Of a stretch of 64,000 nt of DNA, positions 1 through 10,552 are shown one piece after another. The notes below the pieces were generated by a model. It searched no databases. It saw only the letters and a program-made list of their open reading frames with translations, and was not told where the DNA came from. How positions within the stretch are numbered: position 1 is the first letter of the stretch; each line of letters begins with the position of its first letter. This DNA comes from Bacillus infantis. GTDB lineage: Bacteria > Bacillota > Bacilli > Bacillales > Cytobacillaceae. Location: contig NZ_JAIVAP010000010.1 in NCBI RefSeq assembly GCF_020171945.1, forward strand, positions 103,237-167,236, given 5' to 3'. Made by a program: the position numbers and the translations under genes.

Positions 1-2
1 TG

Positions 3-380
3 ATTGAAGTACAGAAGGAAAAGTATGCAATTCCTCTTTCTTCTATTATCGAAACGGCAATCATTAAAAAAGAAGATATTATGAATGCCCACAACCAGAA
101 AGTCATAGATTTCCGCGGCAAGGTCGTTCCGCTTCTGTTCCTGAAGGATGTATTCGATGTTCCTGTGCATTTGGAGGAAGATGGATACTATTCAGTGGTC
201 ATCGTCCGCAAAGGGGATAAGATGGCTGGACTGGTAGTCGACTCATTTATTGGACAGCAGGAAATCGTGCTCAAATCACTCGGAGGCTATCTGAATGATA
301 TTTTTGCGATATCCGGAGCTACTATCCTGGGGGATGGGCAGGTTGCATTGATTGTTGACTGCAATGCTTTAATAAATTAA
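3..380 (+). CDS. cheA: Chemotaxis histidine kinase CheA, C-terminal fragment
   Basis: Only the last 125 codons are in the window; the reading frame is open from base 3 and the true start lies upstream. The translation matches the CheW-like regulatory (P5) domain of CheA, which couples the kinase to receptors and CheW: beta-rich sequence with VIDFRGKVVPL, then VVIVRKGDKMAGLVVD and the terminal GDGQVALIVD motif. The kinase core and phosphotransfer domain are outside. It is followed after 43 bp by cheW, as at the end of the Bacillus fla/che operon. Certain as to family, incomplete by the window edge rather than by mutation. Confidence 0.95.
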   Translation: MEVQKEKYAIPLSSIIETAIIKKEDIMNAHNQKVIDFRGKVVPLLFLKDVFDVPVHLEEDGYYSVVIVRKGDKMAGLVVDSFIGQQEIVLKSLGGYLNDIFAISGATILGDGQVALIVDCNALIN

Positions 381-423
381 TAGACTGGCATGAAAGCTAC
401 TGCCAATTCAGGGAGTGTATGAA

Positions 424-888
424 ATGAGTGAAACAATGACCGCAGATTTAAAACTGATCATTTTCTTATTAAAAGATAAAGAATATGCGATACCGGTCTC
501 TCAAGTAAGATCAATCGAGAAAGTGCAGCATATTACAAGGGTGCCCGGGGCCGCCTCCTCTGTCAAAGGAGTGATCAATCTGCGCGGCGTGGTTACCCCG
601 ATCATTGACCTGAGGACAAGGTTTGGCCTTGAACAGAAAGATTACAGTGACAGCACAAGGGTTATCATTGCATCGGCAGGTGAGATGGAAGTCGGCCTCG
701 TGGTTGACGGGGCCAATGATGTGATCGACGTATCCGAAGATTCAATAGAACCTTCGCCGAACGTGATCGGCGCCGAGGAGGCGGAGTTCATAAGCGGTGT
801 CGTCAAAGTGGAAAAACGCCTGCTGATTCTGATAGACCTTGGAAAGATTCTGGAAGGCGGAGAAATGATGCTGGCAGGCCATGAGTGA
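424..888 (+). CDS. cheW: Chemotaxis adaptor CheW
   Basis: A 154-residue single-domain CheW protein that bridges chemoreceptors and CheA in the receptor arrays at the membrane. Family signs are the SIEKVQHITRVPGA segment, GVINLRGVVTPIIDLR in the middle and VVKVEKRLLILIDLGKIL at the end. An in-frame GTG at 415 is possible, but GGGAG at 411-415 is spaced 8 bp from the ATG at 424, so 424 is chosen. The 3' end overlaps cheC by 8 bp, which suggests translational coupling. Confidence 0.95.
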   Translation: MSETMTADLKLIIFLLKDKEYAIPVSQVRSIEKVQHITRVPGAASSVKGVINLRGVVTPIIDLRTRFGLEQKDYSDSTRVIIASAGEMEVGLVVDGANDVIDVSEDSIEPSPNVIGAEEAEFISGVVKVEKRLLILIDLGKILEGGEMMLAGHE

Positions 889-1537
889 GCAGACCGGCAG
901 CTTTCTGAGCGGCATTTCCTCCCTGCACCTTGATCTGCTGAAGGAGATCGGCAATATTGGGGCTGGGCATGCTGCAACCGCCCTGTCAACTTTGCTGGAT
1001 AAAAAGATTGATATGAGAGTCCCGAATGTAAAGGTTGTCTCCTTTGATGAAATGATGGAAATGGCGGGGGGCCCGGAAAATGTAGTTGCCAGCGTATTTC
1101 TAAGGATCGAGGGCGATGCCCCAGGAAGCATGTTCTTCATCCTTCCGGTGGAGCAGGCTGAATCCTTCATCCGGCAGATGACTGGCGATGACAGGTTTCA
1201 GCTGGCAGAACCGCCTTTTGATGAAATTGGGCTGTCAGCACTGCAGGAAATGGGCAATATCCTGGCGGGCTCCTATTTGACCTCACTTTCTGATTTTACA
1301 AATCTTTCACTCTATCCTTCAGTGCCTGCACTCGGAATCGATATGGCAGGAGCAATCATCAGCTTCGGGCTTATAGAGCTTTCGCAGGTGAGCGACAGCG
1401 CCATTGTCATTGAGACAGCTTTGACTGAAGTGGCACCGGCTGTGACGCATACAGTAAAAGGCCATTTTTTTCTGCTGCCGGATCCCTGCTCCTTCGAAGT
1501 GATTTTCAGCTCTTTGGGAGTATCGGGCGATGAATGA
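881..1537 (+). CDS. cheC: CheY-P phosphatase CheC
   Basis: A 218-residue CheC-family protein that dephosphorylates CheY-P and is stimulated by CheD in Bacillus-type chemotaxis. The two pseudo-symmetric catalytic helices are both intact: KEIGNIGAGHA with E22 and N25, and QEMGNILAGS with E123 and N126, so both ExxN active sites appear usable. It overlaps cheW upstream and cheD downstream by 8 bp each, so the three are almost certainly cotranscribed and coupled. The alternative FliY/CheX assignment is less likely because length and gene order fit CheC. Confidence 0.95.
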   Translation: MSEQTGSFLSGISSLHLDLLKEIGNIGAGHAATALSTLLDKKIDMRVPNVKVVSFDEMMEMAGGPENVVASVFLRIEGDAPGSMFFILPVEQAESFIRQMTGDDRFQLAEPPFDEIGLSALQEMGNILAGSYLTSLSDFTNLSLYPSVPALGIDMAGAIISFGLIELSQVSDSAIVIETALTEVAPAVTHTVKGHFFLLPDPCSFEVIFSSLGVSGDE

Positions 1538-2027
1538 AAGTGTCAGCATCATCAAGGTCGGTATAGCAGATATGAAAATTGCATCTATGCCGGACATACT
1601 GCGCACCTCGGGGCTTGGCTCCTGCGTAGGAGCGGCGGTATATGACCAGTCATCAGGCCTCGCGGGGATGGCGCATATCATGCTGCCGGATTCTTCGCTT
1701 GCGAGAGCCGGTTCAATCAATAAGCTGAAGTACGCCGATACAGCGATTGAAGAACTTGTACGGCAGATGGCCCGGCACGGGGCAAGTGTGGGGTCCCTAA
1801 AGGCAAAGATTGCAGGCGGGGCGCAAATGTTTCAATTTACTTCAGGCAGCGACCTGATGAGAATCGGACCGAGAAATGTGGAAGCAGTCAAAACAGCCCT
1901 GCAGGTGCATCATATCAGGCTGATTGCAGAGGATGTCGGGGGAAACAGCGGCAGAACAATAGAATTCAGCCCAAAGACGTCCATGCTCCAGATCAAGACC
2001 GTCAATAAAGGGGTCACTGAGCTGTAA
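1530..2027 (+). CDS. cheD: Chemoreceptor glutamine deamidase CheD
   Basis: A 165-residue CheD, which deamidates receptor glutamines and binds CheC to tune adaptation. The catalytic cysteine is in LGSCVGAAVYD (C32) and the histidine in GMAHIMLPDS (H49); the KIAGGAQMF segment is also typical. The ATG overlaps the cheC end by 8 bp. This is the last gene before a hairpin with a T-run at 2087, so the chemotaxis transcript may end here, unlike the B. subtilis arrangement where sigD follows directly. Confidence 0.95.
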   Translation: MNESVSIIKVGIADMKIASMPDILRTSGLGSCVGAAVYDQSSGLAGMAHIMLPDSSLARAGSINKLKYADTAIEELVRQMARHGASVGSLKAKIAGGAQMFQFTSGSDLMRIGPRNVEAVKTALQVHHIRLIAEDVGGNSGRTIEFSPKTSMLQIKTVNKGVTEL

Positions 2028-2086
2028 GGCAATACTCCGCGGCCATGAAAATAAATTTATAGAAACGATCCATCTTCTGAAAAAAG

Positions 2087-2115
2087 TCAGCCATTTGCAT
2101 GGGGCTGATTTTTTT
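2087..2115 (+). terminator. Intrinsic terminator after cheD
   Basis: Stem TCAGCC/GGCTGA with a 10-nt loop, flanked by an A-run on the left and seven T on the right. It lies between cheD and sigD. Confidence 0.75.
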
Positions 2116-2224
2116 CCGCTTTTGGCCCAGTGAAAAAACGGGTGAGCTGGTTCCTCGAATATATAGGAAATGTTTCCTGAATCTGAGAATTTCGACAGCT
2201 GCAATACTAATAGGAAAGCAATTT

Positions 2225-2233
2225 TGATATAAT
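2225..2233 (+). promoter_or_regulatory. Candidate sigma-A promoter (extended -10) for sigD
   Basis: TGATATAAT is a perfect extended -10 (TG-N-TATAAT). No good -35 is found 17 bp upstream. It lies 47 bp before the sigD start and after the cheD terminator, so it could drive sigD on its own. Confidence 0.5.
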
Positions 2234-2279
2234 TTACAAATACTACACCGGGCTTGCGCTTAAGGAGGTATACGTACGA

Positions 2280-3041
2280 ATGCATGAACAATCATCTGAT
2301 GAACAAGCATATTGGGCATTATGGCAGCAATGCCGTGATGCTGAGGCCGGCAATTTTCTTGTAAAAAGATATATGCCTCTAGTGAGCTATCATGTTCAGA
2401 GAGTCTCTGCCGGCCTCCCGAAAAATGTTTCCAGGGATGAGCTGAGGAGCCTCGGCTTGATGGGGTTGTATGATGCGCTTGAAAAGTTCGATCCCACAAG
2501 GGACCTGAAGTTTGATACGTACGCTTCCTTCCGGATCAGAGGATCGATTATAGACGGGCTGAGAAAAGAGGACTGGCTTCCAAGGAGCACAAGGGAAAAA
2601 GCAAAAAAGATCGAAGCGGCAGCTGAAAGGCTTGAGCAGCATCTAATGAGAAAGGCGACTGCAGCTGAAATCGGGAAGGAAGTGGACCTCCACGAAGAAG
2701 AAGTGCAGACTGTCATGAGTGAGCATTTTTTCGCTAATGTCCTGTCGATGGATGAACAGCCGCAGGATCAGGAGGAGAAGGATGGAGCAACCTTTATCCT
2801 AAAGGACCATCGGGCAGTCGTCCCGGAGGAGAAGGTGGCAAAAGATGAGCTTCTGTCTGAGATGGCCGGCGCTGTTTCCTGCCTGAATGAAAAAGAACAA
2901 TTGGTCATCAGCCTCTTCTATAAAGAAGAGCTGACACTGACAGAGATTGGCCAGGTGATGGGGCTGTCCACTTCAAGGATTTCCCAGATCCATACAAAAG
3001 CCATATTCAGCTTGAGGCATACACTTCAGAAGATCATGTGA
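2280..3041 (+). CDS. sigD: RNA polymerase sigma factor SigD (flagellar sigma-28)
   Basis: A 253-residue sigma-28/FliA-family factor that directs late flagellar, motility and autolysin genes. Region 2 is seen in LVSYHVQRVSAGLP to FRIRGSIIDGLRKEDW, region 3 around STREKAKKIEAAAERL, and region 4 in SLFYKEELTLTEIGQVMGLSTSRISQIHTKA. The start has an AAGGAGGT-type site about 10 bp upstream. It is separated from cheD by 252 bp containing a terminator and a promoter-like -10. Downstream genes (small protein, SwrB-like) are close behind and probably cotranscribed. Confidence 0.95.
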   Translation: MHEQSSDEQAYWALWQQCRDAEAGNFLVKRYMPLVSYHVQRVSAGLPKNVSRDELRSLGLMGLYDALEKFDPTRDLKFDTYASFRIRGSIIDGLRKEDWLPRSTREKAKKIEAAAERLEQHLMRKATAAEIGKEVDLHEEEVQTVMSEHFFANVLSMDEQPQDQEEKDGATFILKDHRAVVPEEKVAKDELLSEMAGAVSCLNEKEQLVISLFYKEELTLTEIGQVMGLSTSRISQIHTKAIFSLRHTLQKIM

Positions 3042-3109
3042 ATGGCTTGGCCCGAAGGTTTCATGCACTGCTGATAACAGCAGGAGCGATCTGAAGGGAA
3101 GTGTCCTAT

Positions 3110-3415
3110 ATGAGTTTGAAGCTGATTGAAATGCAGATTGCCCTTCCAAGGATGCAGGATGCATCCAAGATCCAGGAGCAGCTGCAGCAGAGAGGCCAAA
3201 TGATGAATGATCAGGCGGCAAGGGCGGTGCAGAAGCAGGGGGAGAAGGACAGGAAGTCTGTCGTGAAGAAGCATTCCCGGCTCGAGGCCGGCTGGCAGAA
3301 GGAACGCAGCCCGAACAGCCGCGGATCGCTGCCCGAAAAAGCAAGGGAAGAAAAGGATGAAATAGGGAAAGAGATTCATCCTTACAAAGGAATATCAATC
3401 GATTATAGAAGATAG
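3110..3415 (+). CDS. Uncharacterised small basic protein between sigD and swrB
   Basis: A 101-residue protein with no function I can recognise. The N-terminal third has alternating hydrophobic and polar residues (LKLIEMQIALPRMQDA) followed by a Gln-rich amphipathic helix; the rest is highly charged (many Lys, Arg, Glu) and probably disordered. It ends in HPYKGISIDYRR. The GTG at 3101 touches the ribosome binding site, so the ATG at 3110, 10 bp after AAGGGA, is chosen. It ends 9 bp before the SwrB-like gene, which supports a real gene in the motility cluster. A motility role is inference from position only. Confidence 0.7.
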   Translation: MSLKLIEMQIALPRMQDASKIQEQLQQRGQMMNDQAARAVQKQGEKDRKSVVKKHSRLEAGWQKERSPNSRGSLPEKAREEKDEIGKEIHPYKGISIDYRR

Positions 3416-3424
3416 AGGGATTCA

Positions 3425-4030
3425 ATGACTATTTTTCTGCTGGCAGTCAGTTTGATTATCAATCTGATTCTCATTTTTGCAGTGGCTCTATTGTATATGC
3501 GCCAAAATCGCCTTTTTGAAATGGAAAAAAGGCAGGGACAGTCTTTCAGGGAAGTGGAAGACAGCATAGCCGCTTTCATAGTGGAAATAAAAGAAGATAA
3601 CGAAAAACTTTTGAGGAATATTCAAAAAAACTCCCAGCCTGCAGGGGATGTTCATTCTGAAGCAAATGGGGCTGAAGCTGTCCAAGCGGCAGATGCCGGA
3701 GCAGGACTGAAAGGTCCGCCCGCACCCAATCTGCGAAAAGGGTCCGCGATGCAGAAAGCTGTCCATGCTTATAGCAAAAAGAAGGAGCAGATGCCGGAGC
3801 AGGGCCTGCTTTTTCCTGAGGATATTGTCGAGCTTGGGGAAGCTTCCCGGAGCGGGAATGAACCTTCCCCGGCAGAACCTCAAGCTGGCGGACAGGCAGA
3901 CGGATCCATCCTGGAACAGGCCCAAACCCTTCAGGAGCAGGGCTTTGCCGAAGAGGAGATAGCCAAAAAACTCGGCAGGGGAAAAACTGAAATATCACTA
4001 TTATTGAAATTTCGTCAAAATCGGCAGTAA
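3425..4030 (+). CDS. swrB: SwrB-like swarming motility membrane protein
   Basis: A 201-residue protein with one N-terminal membrane helix (about residues 2-24, TIFLLAVSLIINLILIFAVA), a coiled-coil/charged region, a low-complexity Ala/Gly/Pro middle, and a conserved C-terminal helix-turn-helix-like end (LTLQEQGFAEEEIAKKLGRG to SLLLKF). This architecture and the place between sigD and rpsB match SwrB of B. subtilis, which promotes assembly of the flagellar type III export apparatus. The protein is longer than the ~167 residues of B. subtilis SwrB, mainly in the linker. The name rests on position and architecture rather than on strong sequence identity. Confidence 0.75.
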   Translation: MTIFLLAVSLIINLILIFAVALLYMRQNRLFEMEKRQGQSFREVEDSIAAFIVEIKEDNEKLLRNIQKNSQPAGDVHSEANGAEAVQAADAGAGLKGPPAPNLRKGSAMQKAVHAYSKKKEQMPEQGLLFPEDIVELGEASRSGNEPSPAEPQAGGQADGSILEQAQTLQEQGFAEEEIAKKLGRGKTEISLLLKFRQNRQ

Positions 4031-4034
4031 TAAC

Positions 4035-4063
4035 TTGATTGTAAAAGTCACTTGTGCTATATT
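4035..4063 (+). promoter_or_regulatory. Sigma-A promoter of rpsB
   Basis: TTGATT, 17 bp, TATATT. It begins 5 bp after the swrB stop, with no terminator between, so read-through from the motility genes is also possible. Confidence 0.75.
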
Positions 4064-4069
4064 TACTCA

Positions 4070-4880
<811 letters not shown>

Positions 4881-4887
4881 GTCTGTA

Positions 4888-4925
4888 AAGGTGATAATAG
4901 GGAGCACCCTTTATCACCTTTTTTT
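4888..4925 (+). terminator. Terminator/attenuator between rpsB and tsf
   Basis: AAGGTGATAA pairs with TTATCACCTT around a small GGG/CCC inner stem, followed by a T-run. It probably reduces tsf transcript relative to rpsB. Confidence 0.85.
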
Positions 4926-4970
4926 AAAGAAAATATGAATTGATTACATATATTTAAGGAGGATTTCAAT

Positions 4971-5852
4971 ATGGCAATTACTGCTCAACTCGTTAAAGAA
5001 TTGCGTGAAAAGACTGGCGCTGGAATGATGGACTGCAAAAAGGCGCTTCAGGAAACAGATGGTGATATGGAAAAAGCAATCGATTTCCTTCGCGAAAAAG
5101 GAATCGCTAAAGCTGCTAAGAAATCTGACCGCATCGCGGCAGAAGGGACAACTTACATCCTTGCAGAAGGCAATGAAGCTGTCATCCTTGAAGTGAACTC
5201 TGAAACAGATTTCGTTGCGAAAAACGAAGGCTTCCAAGTTCTTGTAAAAGAATTGGCAGAGCACCTGCTTAAAAACAAGCCTGCTTCTGCTGAAGAAGCT
5301 TCTTCACAAACGATGGAAAACGGTGCAACTGTTGAAGCGCACATCAATGCTGCAATCGCTAAGATCGGTGAAAAGCTTTCCCTTCGCCGTTTTGAAGTGA
5401 AAAGCAAGACTGACAGCGACGCTTTCGGTGCTTACCTGCATATGGGCGGCCGCATCGGCGTTCTGACTGTTCTTGAAGGTTCAACTGATGAGCAGGCTGC
5501 TAAAGACGTAGCTATGCACATCGCTGCATTGAACCCTAAATATGTGTCACGCGATGAAGTTTCTGCTGAAGAAGTAGAGCGCGAGCGCCAGGTTCTGACT
5601 CAGCAGGCTCTAAACGAAGGCAAGCCTGAAAACATCGTTGCTAAAATGGTAGAAGGCCGTTTGAGCAAATATTTCGAAGACGTCTGTGTCCTTGACCAGG
5701 CATTCGTTAAGAATCCTGACCAAAAGGTCCGTGACTTCGTAAAATCAACTGGCGGAACTCTTCGCGAATTCGTTCGCTATGAAGTAGGGGAAGGCATTGA
5801 AAAGCGCGAAGATAACTTCGCGGAAGAAGTTATGAACCAGGTGAAAAAATAA
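4971..5852 (+). CDS. tsf: Translation elongation factor Ts
   Basis: A 293-residue EF-Ts, the nucleotide exchange factor for EF-Tu. The N-terminal UBA-like domain ([20 protein letters not shown]) and the EF-Tu contact region with [10 protein letters not shown] are intact, and the coiled-coil/dimerisation part follows. The start is preceded by AAGGAGG. It lies between two intrinsic terminators, so it is probably expressed by partial read-through from rpsB. Confidence 0.97.
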   Translation: MAITAQLVKELREKTGAGMMDCKKALQETDGDMEKAIDFLREKGIAKAAKKSDRIAAEGTTYILAEGNEAVILEVNSETDFVAKNEGFQVLVKELAEHLLKNKPASAEEASSQTMENGATVEAHINAAIAKIGEKLSLRRFEVKSKTDSDAFGAYLHMGGRIGVLTVLEGSTDEQAAKDVAMHIAALNPKYVSRDEVSAEEVERERQVLTQQALNEGKPENIVAKMVEGRLSKYFEDVCVLDQAFVKNPDQKVRDFVKSTGGTLREFVRYEVGEGIEKREDNFAEEVMNQVKK

Positions 5853-5855
5853 TAG

Positions 5856-6682
<827 letters not shown>

Positions 6683-6683
<1 letters not shown>

Positions 6684-7240
6684 TGCCAAAACAAGTTATT
6701 TCAAACTCGAAGGAACGTATGACAAAAGCAATCCAGGCGTATTCACGGGAGCTTGCAAGCATCCGTGCAGGCCGGGCAAGCGCTTCGCTTCTTGACAGGA
6801 TCACTGTGGATTATTATGGGGCGCCTACACCGGTCAACCAGCTTGCCGGAATCTCCGTGCCTGAGGCCCGCCTTCTCGTCATCCAGCCTTATGATAAGAG
6901 CATTCTGGGAGAAATCGAAAAGGCGATCATCAAATCTGATCTTGGCCTGAATCCTACTAATGACGGGAATCTGCTCCGCCTTGCCATCCCTGCCCTGACT
7001 GAGGAACGCAGGAAAGAGCTTGTGAAGGTAGTCAAAAAAGAATCAGAAGATGCAAAGGTCGCAATCCGAAATATCCGCCGCGATGCCAACGATGATCTGA
7101 AGAAGCTGGAGAAAAACGGCGAGATCACAGAAGATGACCTTCGCGGCTATTCAGATGACATCCAGAAGATGACAGATGAGCATATCACTAAGGTCGACAG
7201 CATCACAAAAGACAAAGAAAAAGAAATTCTTGAGGTTTAA
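6683..7240 (+). CDS. frr: Ribosome recycling factor
   Basis: A 185-residue RRF that splits post-termination ribosomes together with EF-G. Typical parts are [30 protein letters not shown] and the C-terminal helix ending in the [12 protein letters not shown] type. Its ATG overlaps the pyrH stop by one base. A strong terminator at 7273 closes the pyrH-frr unit. Confidence 0.97.
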
Positions 7241-7272
7241 TTCTTTTTCCGGGTTATATCAGCTAAATATAC

Positions 7273-7304
7273 AAGAACCCTCTATGTATATAGGGGGTTC
7301 TTTT
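7273..7304 (+). terminator. Intrinsic terminator after frr
   Basis: AAGAACCC and GGGTTCTT, with an additional inner CTAT/ATAG pairing, followed by TTTT. Confidence 0.85.
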
Positions 7305-7423
7305 GCTCATATGGCGATATGGAGCACAATTAGGGCATCCTGCAATAATTGCGCTGCTTTCTTGTATTCTTATTTTTATTATGTTTACATATTCTTTTTT
7401 ATAGAGATATCTTTATTTATTTT

Positions 7424-7432
7424 TGGTATGAT
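7424..7432 (+). promoter_or_regulatory. Candidate extended -10 promoter for uppS
   Basis: TGGTATGAT (TG-N-TATGAT) in an AT-rich stretch about 100 bp before uppS; no clear -35. Confidence 0.5.
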
Positions 7433-7528
7433 AAGAACGTGCGGATTTTGGGAATAGGCAAATCGTACATTTTGGGGAAAGATCTTTTTTCGGAGGATAA
7501 GAGAAACGCATTTTGAAGGAGCCGTCTT

Positions 7529-8305
7529 ATGTTAAATAAAATTAAAAAATGGAAGAACCAAGCACCTTCTTCCGATCTCCGAGAGCGCATAATAAAAATA
7601 AGGGAACAAAAAGTACCTTCTCATGTAGCGATAATAATGGATGGGAATGGCCGCTGGGCCAAAAAGCGGGCCTTGCCGAGAATAGCGGGGCACCATGAAG
7701 GGATGAAGGTGGTCAGGAGGACGACTAAACTTGCCAACGAGCTCGGAATCAAGACTCTGACCCTTTACGCTTTTTCGACTGAGAACTGGAAACGTCCGAA
7801 GCTTGAAGTGGATTATCTCATGAAGCTTCCGGAAGAATTCCTGGGGACTTTCCTGCCTGAACTGGTTGAGGAAAATGTCCGTGTCCAGATGATAGGCTAT
7901 AAAGATAAGCTTCCGGGCCATACACTCAGAGCGATTGAAAAGGCTATGGAAGAAACAAAGGACAATGATGGCCTCATTCTGAATTTTGCTCTCAATTACG
8001 GCAGCCGGGCAGAAATACTCGAAGCCGTCAAACAGGTCTTAAATGATTGCCAAAGTGGCATAATGGAAGAAAGCGAATTAAATGAAGAAGTTTTTTCAGC
8101 CTACTTAATGACTGAAGGGCTGGAAGATCCCGATCTTCTGATCCGGACAAGCGGAGAAATCCGCCTGAGCAATTTCATGCTGTGGCAGCTGGCTTATACG
8201 GAGTTCTGGTTCACAGATGTATTATGGCCCGACTTCACTGAGGGAGAATTGCTCGAGGCCATTGAGGTGTTCCAAAACCGGCAGAGGCGGTTCGGAGGAG
8301 TATAA
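7529..8305 (+). CDS. uppS: Undecaprenyl diphosphate synthase
   Basis: A 258-residue cis-prenyltransferase that makes the C55 lipid carrier for peptidoglycan and teichoic acids. The catalytic Asp is in IIMDGNGRWAKKR (D38); TLYAFSTENWKRP, LNYGSRAEI and DLLIRTSGEIRLSNF are the other family blocks. Start ATG has AAGGAG upstream. It is followed 19 bp later by cdsA, forming a lipid-precursor pair. Confidence 0.96.
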   Translation: MLNKIKKWKNQAPSSDLRERIIKIREQKVPSHVAIIMDGNGRWAKKRALPRIAGHHEGMKVVRRTTKLANELGIKTLTLYAFSTENWKRPKLEVDYLMKLPEEFLGTFLPELVEENVRVQMIGYKDKLPGHTLRAIEKAMEETKDNDGLILNFALNYGSRAEILEAVKQVLNDCQSGIMEESELNEEVFSAYLMTEGLEDPDLLIRTSGEIRLSNFMLWQLAYTEFWFTDVLWPDFTEGELLEAIEVFQNRQRRFGGV

Positions 8306-8324
8306 TAAAGGTGTTGAAAACTAG

Positions 8325-9122
8325 ATGAAGCAAAGAATCATAACAGCGATCATATTTGGAGCTATACTAATCCCTGTTGTCATATACGGAGGGACACCGG
8401 TTGTGCTGCTTGCCTATGTGCTTGCCGCCGCGGCTTTATTTGAAGTATTGAAAATGCGCAGGCTTAAGATGTTATCAGTGCCGGGCATTATTGCACTTGC
8501 CTTACTGTGGGGGCTGATGCTTCCTGATGGTGCAAAAGAATGGCCGGCATTGCAGTTTGCTGCCGGATCAAAAACGGAAATCGGCCTGCTTGCTGTCCTG
8601 CTTTTACTGACCTATACTGTAGCATCAAAGAACAGGTTCACTTTTGATGATGCAGCCTTTTCAATTCTTGCATCGGTATATGTGGGGATTGGCTTCTACT
8701 ATTTTATTGAAACACGTGAAGCAGGCATTTTATTTATTTTTTTCTCTTTATTCATTGTATGGGCAACAGATTCCGGTGCTTATTTCATCGGGAAAGCCAT
8801 GGGGAAAAACAAGCTTTGGCCTGAGATCAGCCCGAATAAAACAGTGGAAGGCTTTATAGGCGGGGTAGTATGTGCAGTCGTCGTTGCAGTTCTGTTCGTC
8901 CTGCTGACTGATATAGACGCAACACTGCTGCAGCTTACTTTGATCACGATAGTTCTGTCTATCTTCGGCCAAATAGGAGACCTGGCAGAATCAGCGCTAA
9001 AGAGGCATTATGAAGTGAAAGATTCCGGGACAATCCTTCCTGGGCACGGCGGCATCCTGGACAGGTTTGACAGCCTTCTATTTGTCTGGCCGCTTCTGCA
9101 TTTCTTTCAGCTGCTTAACTAG
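8325..9122 (+). CDS. cdsA: Phosphatidate cytidylyltransferase (CDP-diglyceride synthase)
   Basis: A 265-residue polytopic membrane enzyme forming CDP-diacylglycerol from phosphatidate and CTP. About seven hydrophobic segments are visible, and the PROSITE-type signature is intact at the C-terminus (SALKRHYEVKDSGTILPGHG followed by GILDRFDS). The start is preceded by AAGGTG with a somewhat long spacing. It supplies pgsA, which also lies in this window (57.3 kb). Confidence 0.95.
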   Translation: MKQRIITAIIFGAILIPVVIYGGTPVVLLAYVLAAAALFEVLKMRRLKMLSVPGIIALALLWGLMLPDGAKEWPALQFAAGSKTEIGLLAVLLLLTYTVASKNRFTFDDAAFSILASVYVGIGFYYFIETREAGILFIFFSLFIVWATDSGAYFIGKAMGKNKLWPEISPNKTVEGFIGGVVCAVVVAVLFVLLTDIDATLLQLTLITIVLSIFGQIGDLAESALKRHYEVKDSGTILPGHGGILDRFDSLLFVWPLLHFFQLLN

Positions 9123-9167
9123 CCGGGAGAGAGTCTAGCTTGTTGAAACAATAGGAGTTGAACATTA

Positions 9168-10310
9168 GTGAAATATATTAGTTTAATGGGGGCAACCGGT
9201 TCTATCGGCACCCAGACCCTTGATGTGATAAGGGAGCATCCAGAGCAATTCAGCCTGGCCAGCATGAGCATCGGCAGGAACCTTGAACTTGGCAGGAAGA
9301 TTATTGGGGAATTCAAGCCGGAGCTGGTTGCGGCTGCAGAGAAGCATGATGCAGACACACTAGCAGGCGAGTTCCCGGGAATTAAGTTTGTCTATGGCCA
9401 GGAAGGGCTTATTGAAACAGCCGTACATCCAAAAGCAGATGTCCTCGTTAACGCGGTCCTTGGCAGCGTAGGCCTTCAGCCGACCCTGCAGGCCATTGAA
9501 GCCAAAAAAACGATTGCGATTGCCAACAAGGAAACCCTTGTCACTGCAGGCCATATCGTTATGGATGCAGCCAGGAGAAACGGTGTGGAGCTTCTTCCTG
9601 TCGACAGTGAGCACTCTGCTATCTTCCAGGCGCTTCAGGGGGAAAAAGAGAAGAATATCGATAAACTCATCCTTACAGCGTCAGGGGGCAGCTTCCGGGA
9701 TAAAACAAGGGAAGAGCTCAAAAATGTGACTGTTGAACAGGCCTTGAACCACCCAAACTGGTCCATGGGAGCAAAAATAACCATTGATTCTGCAACAATG
9801 ATGAATAAAGGGCTCGAAGTAATTGAGGCCCATTGGCTGTTTTCCATGGCTTATGAAAAAATTGAAGTCCTTCTCCATAAAGAAAGCATCATCCATTCTA
9901 TGGTGGAATTTCATGACAGCTCTGTCATCGCCCAGCTGGGGACGCCGGATATGAGGGTGCCCATACAATACGCCCTGACATATCCGGACCGTCTTCCCCA
10001 CAGGACAGGCAAGAAGCTTAACCTGGCAGAAATCGGACAGCTTCATTTCCAGGAGATGGACTACAGCCGATTCCGCTGCCTTCAATTCGCATTTGATGCC
10101 GGCAGGCGGGGAGGCACACTTCCTGCCGTCCTGAACGCAGCTAACGAAGCGGCGGTTGCAGCTTTCCTGAAAGGGAAAATCACTTTCCTCCAGATAGAGG
10201 ATCTAGTCGAAAAGGCTATGGAAAAGCATGCTGTTTCAGATAACCCGGGACTCGAGGAAATCCAGGAAGTTGATCGTCAGACAAGGCAGCTGGTAAACTC
10301 GCTTCTATAA
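9168..10310 (+). CDS. dxr: 1-deoxy-D-xylulose 5-phosphate reductoisomerase
   Basis: A 380-residue DXP reductoisomerase (IspC), second enzyme of the MEP isoprenoid pathway. The NADPH-binding [14 protein letters not shown] is at the N-terminus, [10 protein letters not shown] and [11 protein letters not shown] form the substrate site, and [20 protein letters not shown] is the metal-binding block. The start is GTG with AGGAG upstream. It is placed directly before the site-2 protease, the usual Bacillus order. Confidence 0.97.
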   Translation: MKYISLMGATGSIGTQTLDVIREHPEQFSLASMSIGRNLELGRKIIGEFKPELVAAAEKHDADTLAGEFPGIKFVYGQEGLIETAVHPKADVLVNAVLGSVGLQPTLQAIEAKKTIAIANKETLVTAGHIVMDAARRNGVELLPVDSEHSAIFQALQGEKEKNIDKLILTASGGSFRDKTREELKNVTVEQALNHPNWSMGAKITIDSATMMNKGLEVIEAHWLFSMAYEKIEVLLHKESIIHSMVEFHDSSVIAQLGTPDMRVPIQYALTYPDRLPHRTGKKLNLAEIGQLHFQEMDYSRFRCLQFAFDAGRRGGTLPAVLNAANEAAVAAFLKGKITFLQIEDLVEKAMEKHAVSDNPGLEEIQEVDRQTRQLVNSLL

Positions 10311-10552
10311 GCTGGTGTTCAGTACAGGAAAGAGGAGATCCAAAGAGGGTTTTTGCGCTTGAAAATTGCCGGTTTTCCGGCTCCAGGCACCATCTGCCCC
10401 AGGGCATAACCGAAATGGCCATAACAGCAAAGTGCAAACCTTTAGGCCAGCCCTTGAAGCCCGCTGGATGCGAGCCAGGCAGACTGCCGCACAATGCGGA
10501 CGCCCTTTCGCTTTTCTTACTGAACAACCTCTAAAAAAAGGTGGTTATATTT
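10311..10552. other. Spacer between dxr and rasP with short hairpins
   Basis: About 240 bp without a supported gene. It holds two short hairpins, GCCGG-TTTT-CCGGC near 10369 and CCGCA-CAA-TGCGG near 10489, neither with a T-run. No promoter is convincing. Confidence 0.4.

Noticed and set aside
2205..2233. Sigma-D autoregulatory promoter for sigD
   Set aside because: GATAT is present but the CTAA-like -35 is only about 11 bp away instead of about 15; the extended sigma-A -10 explains the site better.
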